Assembly: GCA_022701365.1 (NCBI GenBank) | Contig: JAKUHH010000148.1 | Location: forward strand, 124,001-188,000 | Source: Mycocentrospora acerina | Taxonomy: Eukaryota; Ascomycota; Dothideomycetes; Pleosporales | Direction: 5' to 3' | DNA length: 64,000 nucleotides | Part shown: one piece after another, positions 22,533-33,411 of the stretch | Layout: the number at the start of each line of letters is the position of its first letter | Position numbering within the stretch: position 1 is the stretch's first letter | Position numbers and translations under genes: made by a program | Notes under the pieces: generated by a model | The model's input: the letters and a program-made list of their open reading frames with translations, nothing else | Database searches by the model: none | Told to the model about the DNA's origin: nothing

Positions 22533-23096
22533 TTATGCCCTTGAGGATGCACCAATGCCTAACAGACCTGCTTGTGCAACCTCGATATCTTGAGCTACCG
22601 AACCACCACTGACACCCACTCCACCGATCAGAGAGCCATTGAGGTATATAGGGAAACTTGGGCATGTCAGCTTGTTTTGTGCGTGTCTTAGGCATAAGAT
22701 TAATACTCACCCTCCACCGAAAACTACCAATCCACCGTTTGAGATCTCGGCACCGTAGAGAGGTGCTCCTGGCTGTACTGCAGCGTATAGATCCCCAGAG
22801 CTCAATCCGTTGAAGAGAATGGCAGTCTTTGCTTTCTTCTGAGAGAGATCTATTGAGCCAAGGAAGGAGTTGTCCATATGCAAGAACGCAACGAGACTGC
22901 CAGATGGGTCTACTACAGCAATGTTCTGTGGTACGTTGATCGCGGTGGCATTGGCTACGGCAGCGGCGATGAGCTTTTGAGCTTGGGCGGCAGAGACGGT
23001 GCGGCGTTGAGAAGGTGTGCTACCGACTCCATTCGTACCCGTAATCTGGGAGAGGGCCAAAGGCACAAGGGCTAGAAGGGCAAAAACAGAACGCAT
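22533..23096 (-). CDS. secreted GlcG/HbpS-like (DUF336) protein
   Basis: Two exons, 23096-22711 and 22656-22533, encode 169 residues. The intron is 54 bp (GGAGG|GTGAGT ... CCCAAG). A clear signal peptide (MRSVFALLALVPLALS) is followed by the HbpS/GlcG fold: AQAQKLIAAAVANA, the strand VDPSGSLVAFLHMDNSF, then KKAKTAILFNGLSSGDL. Exon joining gives VVFGGGFPIYLNGSLIGGVGVSGGSVAQDIEVAQAG, the Gly-rich family signature. Bacterial members bind haem or act as sensors or cofactors; the fungal secreted versions have no assigned reaction. A TATA-like box lies 115 bp upstream. It is the first of seven consecutive genes for secreted proteins. Confidence 0.85.
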
Positions 23097-23210
23097 TTTA
23101 GTGGTGAATGTGAAAGAGTATCTTGGTGAATGGCAATGTTGCGCAGGAGGTGTTGAGACTTAAGAGGTGCTGTAAGGGAGTGATTTCAATCCATGTTCTC
23201 ATCTGTGATA

Positions 23211-23216
23211 CTTATA
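23211..23216 (-). promoter_or_regulatory. TATA-like box of the GlcG-like gene
   Basis: TATAAG on the minus strand, about 115 bp upstream of the ATG at 23096. The position fits a core promoter with a short leader. Confidence 0.35.
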
Positions 23217-24242
23217 TGCTCTCTCATTTCGGCAAACGAGCCTTACCTTGTTACTGACTAGTCTGTATGATTTCCGCTGCATGGCAAATAATTTCGTGAT
23301 CTGGCCTGCCCCATTTTTCTGGTCAAGGTTCTCGTGGCAGCGGTGTGCGGCGAGGCGGCTCTGCCGTGTGCGGGGAAGGGAACGCCATTGGGCTCGCCTG
23401 CCAATTAGACCTGGTTAAATCTAGCATGTTCAACGGAGCTTAGTCCGAGTGTTGAATGCCGATTTGAGAGTATTGGAAGCTACCAAGCAACCAACATTTG
23501 TGGCTGTCAGTTCAGCTACTGAACTGAGGAGAAATCATGACGAAGCTCAAAATCCGCCGGACGACGGGATGTTCGCAAATAATTTACGAGGCTTGGTCTG
23601 GTACTATAGACTGTGTTGCAAGTATACCATCTTGGCATCCTTGAGCATTGTGTAGGGTTGCACGCAGGAACAACTTCCACGTACCAGGAACCCAATTGTA
23701 GGATCTAGAGACGATCGAGCCTTTCTCCGAGGCAAGTGGAGCCGCAAGGCCTCCAAGTTCATTTCAATTGTTTATGCATACTAATCTGCATACTAATCGA
23801 TGTACGGGTCCTTTGGACCAGGTATATAGATAGTGCTTGTTCTTAGCAATAACAGGGCTGTTTGTTCCCATATGGAGTTTAACAGGACCTGTGGTGGTTT
23901 TTCATCACTACGAAATAGTTCACAATTGATGTGTTGCACCCGATTATCCACCAAAACCCCTCACCTTAGCGCACCTCAATCACGTGAGACCCGACCTTCT
24001 AGACTGCTCTCTCGCATGTTGCCCGCACGGATCAAACGACATTGATTAAGTCGCGAGGGAATCGTAGATATGTTTGTTGTTGTATGGCCAATAAGCTGCG
24101 ATAATCTGAATGATAGTGACAGATTTGAAAACTTGGCAAGTGTATACAAATCTCTATCGCGAGCTTTGCAATCAGGAACCAGAAAACCAATTTCACAAAC
24201 TTTGCGATGGCGTCCGGAGTAATACCGTCGGCTCGGAAAGAG

Positions 24243-24276
24243 ATGTAATCAACAATACAATGTAATCAACAATATA
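24243..24276. repeat. tandem duplication of a 17-bp unit
   Basis: ATGTAATCAACAATACA is directly followed by the same unit with a single C-to-T change. It is non-coding and of no evident function. Confidence 0.6.
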
Positions 24277-26663
24277 GCCCGACTGAAGAACAAAAAGAGA
24301 GTAAAAGATTGTCCCTCGCTTTCTCAGAGCTTTTGCGTCATTTCAACAATGCTCATTTCTGCAGAACCGCACTTGCCGTGTCGGCAAAAAGCAGGGCATG
24401 ATCGGCAAGAGTTAGTACGGAAAGTTATTTGTGCTCAGCGGTGGATAAGAAAATCTTAGCAATCGAAGCTAAATGTTGGGACTTGCAAAATTTACGGTCC
24501 ACAGACTCGCGTCTCGACAGTCGCATCGCAAGACTGGTTCAACTATGAATCTTGGCCCCACATGCCGCGGTACCTAGCTCGATGCCAGAAGCGCGAGCAT
24601 GTCGCTACCTTGACCGGCGGAGACGGACGCGATATCCAGTTTTATCGACACGGCTAAGTTCTCAGCCAATTTGGGTACTTTACGATTCGAGCAGCCATCA
24701 TACTTTCGAAATATTTGGCGTCATATTTTGCTTCGCTGATATCGCCACTGCAATTGAGCTAAATTAGTTTCCAAGTGAGCATCTGCCCGAAAGGTATGAT
24801 GTTGAGAAACCCGTTGGATTTGTGCGATTCGATGATACGCAACAATTGGCTTTGTACGAGATTTGCAATGGTGAGCGCGGATGACGCGCCGCTTACAACG
24901 CGTCCAACGATTTGCTAGTGGATGTGCATAAAGAACATAAATTCCCACAAGGCTTGGATATGAAGTCAAGAAACTAGGGAGAGACAAGACGAGGAAGATG
25001 AGAGTAGTTGCGCTCATAGCTCGAACTTTGAGGCAGACCAAGAGCAGCCATGGTGAAGAGATGGCTGGGCAACGGGCGGTCGCTGATCTGACATCTGAAA
25101 CCGCTTGGTACAGCTGGGCGCTGAAACTCGTGCTGAGTAAACGTTTGCTGACGAGAGTTTGAGATGGCAAGAAGAGGTAAGTAAGTGGTACTAATGTTTA
25201 CATTTTACATGTCAATGTGGGCCACGGGACATACTCTGATACCAGAACTAATACAGCTCTGTAGGTGCACAAGGTGTATTTACTTTATGATATCTGCTGG
25301 CTGCATTAGGTGAAATCCGTCGCGGCGATGGATTTTTGAGTTGATTGGCCTCAGACAACAGACGTCTCATGAATCGATCCTCTTCTCAAGGTCAGTATCA
25401 TTCATGCGTTGTTGCACAATACGATTATTTGCTTTCACACAGGCTACATCTATGCTTTGAAATTATTGGGCAATTGCAGGAGGAGAGTTCTCTGGTAAGT
25501 AAAGGGCCGTGCGAATGATTGTTGCGTTGGCCTACATTCGATGATGCGCACTACTTAACTTTCCTGGAGGTCAATGAAGAGGCTGTCGCACCTTTGTTGG
25601 ATGTTCCACCGATACAATCTCAAACGACAGCACCTGGATCTCCTACCGCGCTGGAACTTCCCGATGCCGACCTAGCCGTCACACTTGTTGTCTCGACAGG
25701 AGCTTATGTCATTGAAGCTCGAGTGCCGAGGGCGACTATGTTGGGACACCAAGAAAAACGTCGCAAACGGCAACTAAGCGTTCATCACAGCTTTACTGCA
25801 TCTACTTAGGGCAAATTTCGGCTCGACCCAGCTCTGTCTTCCCTGTGAATATTGGCTGTGTAGAATCTGCAACCTTAGCTGATAAATGGTCGACGATGCA
25901 TCCCCACGTATATGGGGTCGCCCCAGATCTGAGCACAGTCATGCAATTCAAGAACTAATGCTTGTGCGCAGACAAGTTGTATCTTCACTGAAATCGGTCA
26001 CTTTATTCCACATGCTGGCTTGAAGACAATTCTAATAAAGAGAATTGCATCACCCACATCCTTACAACCCAGCTAAGTCGCCAACGATCTACGAACTACG
26101 AACCCCCCAAGCATCCGACAAATGAATAGGTCTGGGTTGACGCGCTGGGTATCGTGACGCCTCTGTCTGCTCGTAAAGGCCCAGACTGTGGACACGGTCC
26201 AATTCTTATTTCTGTCCTCATTTAGCAACGATCTCCACGCTTCTCTCCACTTGGCTTCGTACCACACGAGTTTCGAGCACACCTCAAAGTGTGAGAGAAG
26301 ACTGCAGGCAGCATGCCAGGCTCTTGGACGGTGCACGAGGCGGGGTCTTGGCATGGCTTCATAAAAGTTTCAAGCACTTGTGAAACCCCGAGTCAGTCTT
26401 GGCAAAGTCGCGATGATGGCCCTTGCACAGTAAAGCTTCCAAGTTCGACTGGCCATACATAAAAAGTTGAAGGCTGCTCTCATTAATTCTCCAGGCCGGC
26501 CACTCACTTCAATTCTCTACTGACTATATTCGAACCTTCAGTCGCTAGCGACCTCTATTTCCACCGATTCAACTACCAAGATCACGACATATACAAATCA
26601 CTCACTGAATCTTCCTATATTCAATCTCCAAATCGACCATCAATCTCACGTCCAGTCGAAAAA

Positions 26664-27296
26664 ATGCATTCTCAATACGTTATCCTCGCTCTTGTCGCAG
26701 CTGCTTCCGCTGTCCCTCTCAATATCAACCTTGGCGCCTACTCTCCTGCCCTGGTAGTCGGTGATGGAGAAATTTCACTCGGCTCCACTGAATCTGCATC
26801 CCAACTGATGGCTACTCTCGCCTCAGGAGCAGCAGCAGGCGGCGGTGGTGGCCAAGCTGCCCCAAAAGCTCAGCAAGGCGAACAGCCCGCCCCAGCCAAA
26901 CCAGCTGAGCCGAAGCCAGCTGAGCCGAAGCCAGCAAAGCGCGCCCCAAACCTCGCTCGTGCCCTCGAGCGAATCCTCGGAAAGCGCGCTCCAGCCCCTG
27001 CAGAGGATCAAATGGCTGCCGTCGAAGCTGCAATGCAGTGGATCAAACGCGATCTCGCGGGCTTCGAAGCAGCGCTCGGCTATGCTCGTGAGGCGCAGAA
27101 AGACTCACCTAAGATTGAGCTAGGTACTGAGAATGCCGGAATCGGAATTCTCGTCAACCCTGGTCTCAATGTACCCAAGGGCTCGGCTGCTGCTGGGGAC
27201 AAGCCTAATGCGGAAAAGAGGCATAGGCGTTCAGAGGTTGTGGCAGAGGAGAATGACGCGCCGAAGATGACACTTGTCGCCATCACTGAGGTGTAA
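26664..27296 (+). CDS. secreted Kex2-processed precursor-like protein
   Basis: An intron-free frame of 210 residues. The signal peptide is MHSQYVILALVAAASAVP. A short conserved-looking mature start (LNINLGAYSPALVVGDGEIS) leads to a Gly run (58-63) and a Pro/Ala/Lys repeat (PAEPKPAEPKPAK, 80-92). Dibasic sites lie at KR92-93, KR107-108, KR128-129 and KR185-186, with RR188-189. They would release peptides such as APNLARALERILG and APAPAEDQMAAVEAAMQWI. The pieces between sites are amphipathic-helix-like. This layout resembles fungal Kex2-processed secreted proteins, including peptide precursors, but the pieces are not repeats of one another, so a RiPP core is not shown. I do not know a function. 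GC-rich codon use suggests strong expression. Confidence 0.7.
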   Translation: MHSQYVILALVAAASAVPLNINLGAYSPALVVGDGEISLGSTESASQLMATLASGAAAGGGGGQAAPKAQQGEQPAPAKPAEPKPAEPKPAKRAPNLARALERILGKRAPAPAEDQMAAVEAAMQWIKRDLAGFEAALGYAREAQKDSPKIELGTENAGIGILVNPGLNVPKGSAAAGDKPNAEKRHRRSEVVAEENDAPKMTLVAITEV

Positions 27297-28040
27297 TGAA
27301 TGTAATTGAAAGACTAGATAATTCCTTTTGTACTCGGCATAGCGACGTGTGGATGTGTAAGACAGTCTGATTTGCTGTTTTTTTTAGCGTGTACATATTG
27401 CGGCGTTTTGCTATTTGTCCTGGCGGATGGCATAGGAGTTATAAAGTGAGCGATAGAATTGCTTCCATCAAGTATTAAAAAATTATTTTTAAACCACGCT
27501 CATTCCATCGTCATACCTTTGCGTTCCAACTTCTCTCTGCGTACAAATCTCAGACCGCTTTGATACTAGGTAGATTCTTGCAGAGCGAGCAAAGGCATAG
27601 CCGTCAACTCACCCATTCTCTCTCAGTCTACCACAGAAAAACTCCCTCTCGCATCAAGCAATGAAGCGCAGGAACCTTTAACGAAAAAAATACAACCTGA
27701 GTATCATCATAGTATCAGTATTACCGTATCGCTTTCAGCTCCACATCTGTGCCTTGCAGCCAACATGAAACTTGCAGCTCCAAATGGATCGGGAAATTGG
27801 TGGATGAAGAAAGCTGAGGCAAAAACTCAACTCAAGTAGATATAAAGCCATGAATCGAGATGACGGAAACATGATACACTCGCACCCATGTCAAAACTCT
27901 ATACCAGGTATGTGTGCAACCGATTCAAGCTTCTCGATTATCTACTTGACCATATCGTACAACTAATCTTCCAACCATACCCTTGAAATAGATTTGCAAG
28001 ATGCTATCTCATATCCAGGATCAATGTGTAGGTTCCCCCT
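27297..28040. other. intergenic region between convergent genes
   Basis: The 3' flanks of the precursor gene (plus) and the quercetinase-like gene (minus). AT-rich; no gene seen. Confidence 0.5.
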
Positions 28041-29224
28041 TTATGAAGTAGGAAATACGACAGAGTCCCACTCCTTACCCTTATTGATCAACCTCGAATC
28101 TAGTGTATCAGTTCCCACACCAACATATAAGAATTTTGCGTACGCCGCCTCGCCCCAAAAGCTGAACGCCGTACCTCCAGGTACAAATACCACGTCTCCA
28201 ATCGTTAGCGAGAAAGTGCCCTTAAACCCATCTACACTAACCCCTACTAGCCCGTCTACAACCTCTAGCGCTGTGTGGTTTGGTAGCGTGTATGTTGTAG
28301 ATTGGCTACCTTTGCCCTTTCGAGAAAGAGTGATTGTTCCTTGCGTGAAGTTTCCATCTGATTGTTTGCTCGTGATAAAAGGTTCTACGATCAAGTATTC
28401 TGATGAGTCACCAGCGAGATATTTCGGGCCGTAACCTTTCGCGATCAAGAATGGTGTTTGCGCATCTTCGGCAGGGGTGTTCGCGCCGTTGTGCCACACG
28501 GCTGGCGTGCTGTTGCCCACTTCAATAACCCCATCGACAAAGTTTCTCGGGGTCGTAAAATCGAGGTTTGGATGAACATCGTATGAAGCGAGAATGTCTA
28601 GAACGTTACCAGACAAGGGTGCTGTTGTCACGTTGGACTTTGTCGTATCGAACGGAGTGGACAGTGAGGATGTATAGTTCCCATCTGCAGCCCAATAGAA
28701 GAATTTCTCAAATCCACCGGGTTGTATTACACCAGTGAGTTCTACGAAAGGGTCGAGCATTTGAAATGTATGAGTGGTGTTGTGGGGCACTGCACCATAG
28801 TCACCAACGGTCAATATGCGGCCGGATGTCTTGTCGTCTTTGGAGGCCCAGAGGCCTACGCGGCCACGCAGACAGTAGAAATTTTCGTAATGGTTGAGGT
28901 GAATCTTTTTTCGGTTAGTAAATTTAGATGATTTGATTGAGGAATAGGTAGATTTACATGTGGATTGACTCCCAAATCAGCATTCTGCGGTGCAGCAGTA
29001 CTGATGATAGTAAATGCTCCGCCGGATGATTCGCCTGTAACAGGGAAACGATACGTTTGAGGGCCGACTTGGAGACCGTCGATTGAGTACGCACGCACAA
29101 GGTATGGGCGCACGTAAGTTGGCACTACGGTCACGACAAGATCGGTGACCTTGGCCTGTTTGGAAACAACAGAGGGGTGGCATGCCGCCAGCCCTAGCAG
29201 TGTAGTCAAGGCGAATAAGGACAT
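28041..29224 (-). CDS. secreted quercetin 2,3-dioxygenase-like bicupin
   Basis: Two exons, 29224-28958 and 28904-28041, give 376 residues. The intron is 53 bp with a TACTAAC branch point. A signal peptide (SLFALTTLLGLAACHP) precedes two cupin domains. The first shows metal-binding residues in NPHIHLNHYENFYCLRG (His 89, 91, 94 and Glu 96) and VPHNTTHTFQ (His 130 or 134), as in copper quercetinases. The second half (LEVVDGLVGVSVDGFKGTFSLTIGDVVFVPGGTAF) keeps the cupin fold but not the His/Glu ligands, the usual state in this family. Quercetinases open the flavonol ring with dioxygen and release CO. The length matches fungal homologues. It is secreted, fitting action on plant flavonoids. Substrate is inferred. 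Confidence 0.85.
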
Positions 29225-30335
29225 ATCTGTTAGTTGTAGAAAAGACTGTGAGAAGCAGATGATTATCGACTAAATTTGAGGGGCCGATCTTATTAAGTAG
29301 TAGAGACGACAAATTGAATATGCCCCAACTTCATAAGGACATGACGTCCTAGGTCACTTCCCATAGACCTAATTAGGAAGGACATGGGATTGTCTCATTT
29401 TGCAAGACTTGATAGATTGTTTCGTACAACCTCCGACTGCATAGATCAAATTTCTGAGTCGCGCACAGCAGTTTCCGTATTTACTTCGGTCGCTGGTCCA
29501 CATCAAGTTATCTTTGTAATGCATTTCAAGGAAAATCGATAAGAAATGTCGACATTTTTGATTAAAAGCCGTACATAAACCGGCATTGTACTTCGGAAAT
29601 CGTACATTGAATTTTTAATGGGTCAGGCTGGGCGTGCATATGCTTGCAACGTTGCTGCAGCACTTCTTGTGGTCGGCGATGCCTTCGTGAGCAATAAAGT
29701 ATTCTACGAGATGAATATTTGTGACGGAATTATATTTATTCTTGAACAAAGTAAGCATTGTTGGCTCCAGGATATCCTTATCATTGGTCAGCTTTTCATA
29801 ATGATGCACTCCGAAGCGCTCAGTCACACCCGATTCCTGCCTTTTGACTGTCGGGACTGCGTAATCGTGGATGTCCGACCATGTTCGACGCGCTGCAGGA
29901 GTAAACGGTTATTGCGACATTCTGCCGGCTCGTACCGCGTCTCCCGGCGGAAGCCACGCGTAAGCCTCAATATCATGTACGCAAACGCTTCTGCGTCGGC
30001 AATAAAGCGGCAGAACTTATCGTACCTGCAGCACAGACCTGTGTTTCGAAACAGACTGGGATTGTGCTTTGGATAAGTCATCTTCTAATGTCATGATCAT
30101 AACGATGGGAATATGTTATGTGCAGGCCAAAGTTAAAAAGTGCAACAAAAACTAACAGCCCCATGCGCGCTGTTCAGACACCCTTACGAAAATTTGGAGG
30201 TCATATGGAGTGAGAAAATTTGAATTAATAGCTTCTGTTTTATAAAATAGAGCTAACATTTTGCGATCCTGCCTTCCACACGTGACGGTAACATGTTAAA
30301 ATCGTATGTAAAGTAATGCATTACCTCAGTTTGCT
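29225..30335. other. intergenic region, 1.1 kb
   Basis: Promoter of the quercetinase-like gene and 3' flank of the oxalate-decarboxylase-like gene. A plus-strand frame at 29618-30076 and its opposite shadow have no recognisable feature. Confidence 0.5.
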
Positions 30336-31768
30336 CTAGCGTCCATGGACTAGGACCTGCTTCTCCTTCTTCAAGCTTTGCGCAACGTCTATCGGAATCT
30401 TGAGAACATCGGAAACGATATCTGCGGGCGTGAGGGCCAGCCACTGGGTCAACGACACATCGGCAACACGCTCTGATTTGTAAATCTCGATCCAAGTCAG
30501 GTTCTGCGTCTCGGAAAGGTTTTCAATGTAATGGCCTGCTAGTAGTTAGACGCAAATAATTATCTCATTACTCACGTTGCTTACCAGAATTGTCAGGGAA
30601 TACAGCAGTATCTCCAGCGGAGAAGTCGAAGGTGCGCGCATTGCCGTTACCGATGAATACCGTGGCCCGACCTTCGCCTTCATGGAAGTATAGCCACTCC
30701 TCAGACTTGCCATACATCAGTCGTGTTATCGAAAAAACCTGGAGATAAACTTACAGTCGGATGCCAATGTAGCTCTCTGATACCCTTTGGCTCTAGCACG
30801 ACATACGTGGAAGCAATTGTCTTAGCAATCGGAAAGTTTGTCGAGTCTATCTTCCACCAGTGGCCTGCGCCACCAGGTGCGGGCTCAGGATCATGTTGAA
30901 ATGTACGATAGATGTAAGAGCTATCGCCACTAAGCTCGCCGGTGCCTCCTGTAATGTTCTTCTGCCTCGCACCAGTGCCTGTGGTACTATTGAGGATATA
31001 TGGGTTTGTTGTGGGCAGTTTGTCAAAAGTTGACAACGGGAGCCCGAAGCTTTTGGCTAGAATATCTTTCGGCGTTTTCGCAAGCCAATCATCAAGATTG
31101 AATGTTGTGCTGGAGAATCTTAGCAGATGGCCCTGATGGAAGCAATATGACTCACCCAACCCTGGAAAAGTCCCCATCATCGAACGCTAGAAGATACTCG
31201 TTCTCATCGTCTAAGCCCTGTACAGTATGCGCCTGCCCCTTAGGGAAGTACCAGATGTCTCCGAAGCCAAGCTCAGTAACTTGGTGTCGACCATTCTCAT
31301 CGACTGCAGATACTAAGACACGACCGAATAACACTTGACCCCATTCTGCCACACGGTGCCAGTGCAGTTCACGAATGGCTCCTTTCTTCAAATGTTGCTG
31401 GGCTGCTGAGATGTCGTGGCTCTGTGGGAGGTCTTTCACATTTTGCTCTCGCACCCAACCACCCGGAAAAATCTTAGTTTTCGAATCGGAGAATCGCCAC
31501 TTGAGATTGGGAACTGTCCCTGCGTCGGTACCTTGCTGTCCGAGGTTGCTAGGGTTGTCGATGTCGACCTGGCGGTTTGTTCCACCTAACAAGTACTGTC
31601 AATCAACATTCACAGTACGACACAGGTACATGCCTTACCAAGAATAGGGGCACCTTTGCCCTTCCCGTCGACTGGTTGTCCCTGGGCAAACCCGACATCA
31701 CGTCTGATTGCTGTGGCAAGCGTTGATGATACGAACAAAGCACTAGTAGCCAAATTCTGCAGCTTCAT
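30336..31768 (-). CDS. oxalate decarboxylase-like secreted bicupin
   Basis: Five exons, 31768-31639, 31585-31156, 31109-30755, 30705-30585 and 30535-30336, close to 411 residues. A signal peptide (LATSALFVSSTLATA) is followed by two complete manganese-type cupins. Cupin 1 has GAIRELHWHRVAEWG (His 118, 120, Glu 124) and KGQAHTVQG (His 163). Cupin 2 has GIRELHWHPTSEEW (His 301, 303, Glu 308) and DNSGHYIENL (His 347). The WLAKTPKDILAKSFG and WLALTPADIVSDVL segments are family hallmarks. These enzymes convert oxalate to formate and CO2. At the N-domain lid, where the family normally reads FSENST or FSEDST, this protein reads FSRVGTT and so lacks the lid glutamate. Oxidase-like or reduced activity is possible. 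A TATA-like box lies about 66 bp upstream. Confidence 0.88.
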
Positions 31769-31833
31769 GATGGTGGATAGTTGAAAAGTTTGACAAGCGA
31801 TGTGTCGAGAGGGCTCTGGGTTCTGGTCATCGT

Positions 31834-31839
31834 CTTATA
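31834..31839 (-). promoter_or_regulatory. TATA-like box of the oxalate-decarboxylase-like gene
   Basis: TATAAG on the minus strand, 66-71 bp upstream of the ATG at 31768. Confidence 0.35.
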
Positions 31840-33296
31840 ATGTCACCACAAACCATACATCCGCAGGGATTCAGTATTAATTGTAAGCCATCTAGAAAGG
31901 CATACGCATCAGCACGGTAGCACAAAACGACATCGGGTTAGCCGAGAACATTAACGAACGCTATCTATCTTAATCATATCGAGCGGGTGCTCTAAAAACT
32001 CCAGACGGAAATCAACCCTGGTGTCCTGATTCGCCTGTTCTGCCCTACCTCTGTCGTGTTGAGATGATGATATTCGCCCCTGGTACATTCTGCAAGGCTT
32101 CACTCAACGCAAATAGCATTCGTAAACATCGATATACATGTCGCGATGCTTGGCGTGGTGGTGGTGTTGGTGTTGCAGATCTACTCCTTAAATGACACGC
32201 TTGTATTGGCCACTGGTGGTGTCATCCGCGCTTAGGATTGCCAAACATCCGGACTACCGCAGCTCCACATACCCCAGATTGGAGTGTGAGGGGTGTCTTT
32301 TGAGCTCTTGCACCCTCTAGCATACACACTGACTTCGATAGAGGGTTCATCAGGTCAGCTACCAGAGACCCACAATTAAAAAAATTCGACAGCCTCAAGG
32401 TCATGGCAGCTTTTGACAATGAACATTAACGGCGAAGTTCACGGCGAATTTGCTGCCTGCCGCAAAGGCGTATGCTGATCATCATCTGGCATCCGCCTTT
32501 TTTCGTTTTGTGGTTGATTCGACCGACGGACTGAAGAACAATTCACGTCGTCGACATGCAACTTGAGTCGTGCGAAAAGACTGGTAGAACAGGAACTAAC
32601 AAGTTGAGATCAAGATCATCTTCCACTCTCGCATTCTGTGTCTCCAATTCGCCTACGAGAAACCTGTCTTGCCTCCATTAGCTTTCATATTTTCGACACT
32701 CTGTTAAAAGGGTTACTCAGCTAAATTGCGTTTGTTAAAGTACTCGGAGATTTTCTGCATTTTCAGATCAACTCTTTTTACGCTAGTCAATGTTGCCCCC
32801 CGCCCTCGTGGATTTAGCCCTACGCCTTAGTCTTTGCCCAGGCCTGTCCTTCTCCTAAAAAGTCCTTGCAAGGGTTACTCATGGGCTGAAATCTTCTGTT
32901 TCGGGTATGCTGTCGCTCCTTAAAAAGACCGAGAAAGTATAGCAGATCACCAATTAGGCAATCAACACATCGATCAGAACAGTTTGACATCTAAGCCCCC
33001 AGACATAGGAGAAATATCCATGCAAAGCTTATTCTCTCTGGTCTTAATCAGGATTCGATTTCTTGGCTTATCTTGTACAATGGAGGCTCTCGTCGGAAAG
33101 AACAACAGCCGTCGATATCTCCTGTAGATCTGCATGCTTAAAAGGAAGTTTTTCAATATACGTCGTCAACGAGGAGCTGTATGTCACCATCAACGCCACC
33201 TTAGTGAGAGATGAGCGTTATTGTAACATGGAGATGTGATCGGTTTGAGGAGGGAGGTGAAGGAAGAAGCACGAACGTAGGAGAGAGTCAAAGGCT

Positions 33297-33304
33297 TATA
33301 AATA
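33297..33304 (+). promoter_or_regulatory. TATA box of the selenium-binding-protein-like gene
   Basis: TATAAATA, a full consensus match, about 108 bp upstream of the chosen start codon at 33412. Its position argues against the upstream in-frame ATGs as main starts. Confidence 0.5.
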
Positions 33305-33411
33305 CAACAACAATTCCGACCATGGGAAAATCAGCTCACAACTTGCTCAAAGTGTCTCATCAACTCTATCCACAACCACAATCTACCCATTCCTTTGGAA
33401 GTCTATTTACC

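Larger units (their letters stand above)
23097..26663. other. gene-poor region, 3.6 kb
   Basis: No supported gene. A minus-strand frame at 24721-25170 contains a hydrophobic stretch (LIFLVLSLPSFLTSYPSLVGIYVLYA), and a plus-strand frame at 25519-25809 is Ala/Pro-rich. Neither has a coherent start, splice signals or domain. A direct duplication of a 17-bp unit with one mismatch lies at 24243-24276. The right end is the pyrimidine-rich promoter and leader of the precursor gene at 26664. Confidence 0.5.
31769..33411. other. divergent intergenic region, 1.6 kb
   Basis: It separates the oxalate-decarboxylase-like gene (minus) from the selenium-binding-protein-like gene (plus). A TATA-like box is seen near each start. 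No coding signal in between. Confidence 0.55.

Noticed and set aside
24721..25170. 149-codon minus-strand frame with a hydrophobic stretch
   Set aside because: The hydrophobic part is internal and the remainder is Arg/His-rich with no fold pattern; no splice partners or homologous motif recognised.
29618..30076. 152-codon plus-strand frame between cupin genes
   Set aside because: Composition is not protein-like and an opposite-strand frame overlaps it; no motif.
28041..31768. Secondary-metabolite cluster containing the two cupins
   Set aside because: No core synthase, P450 or methyltransferase is adjacent; the only adenylation gene is 23 kb away and truncated.
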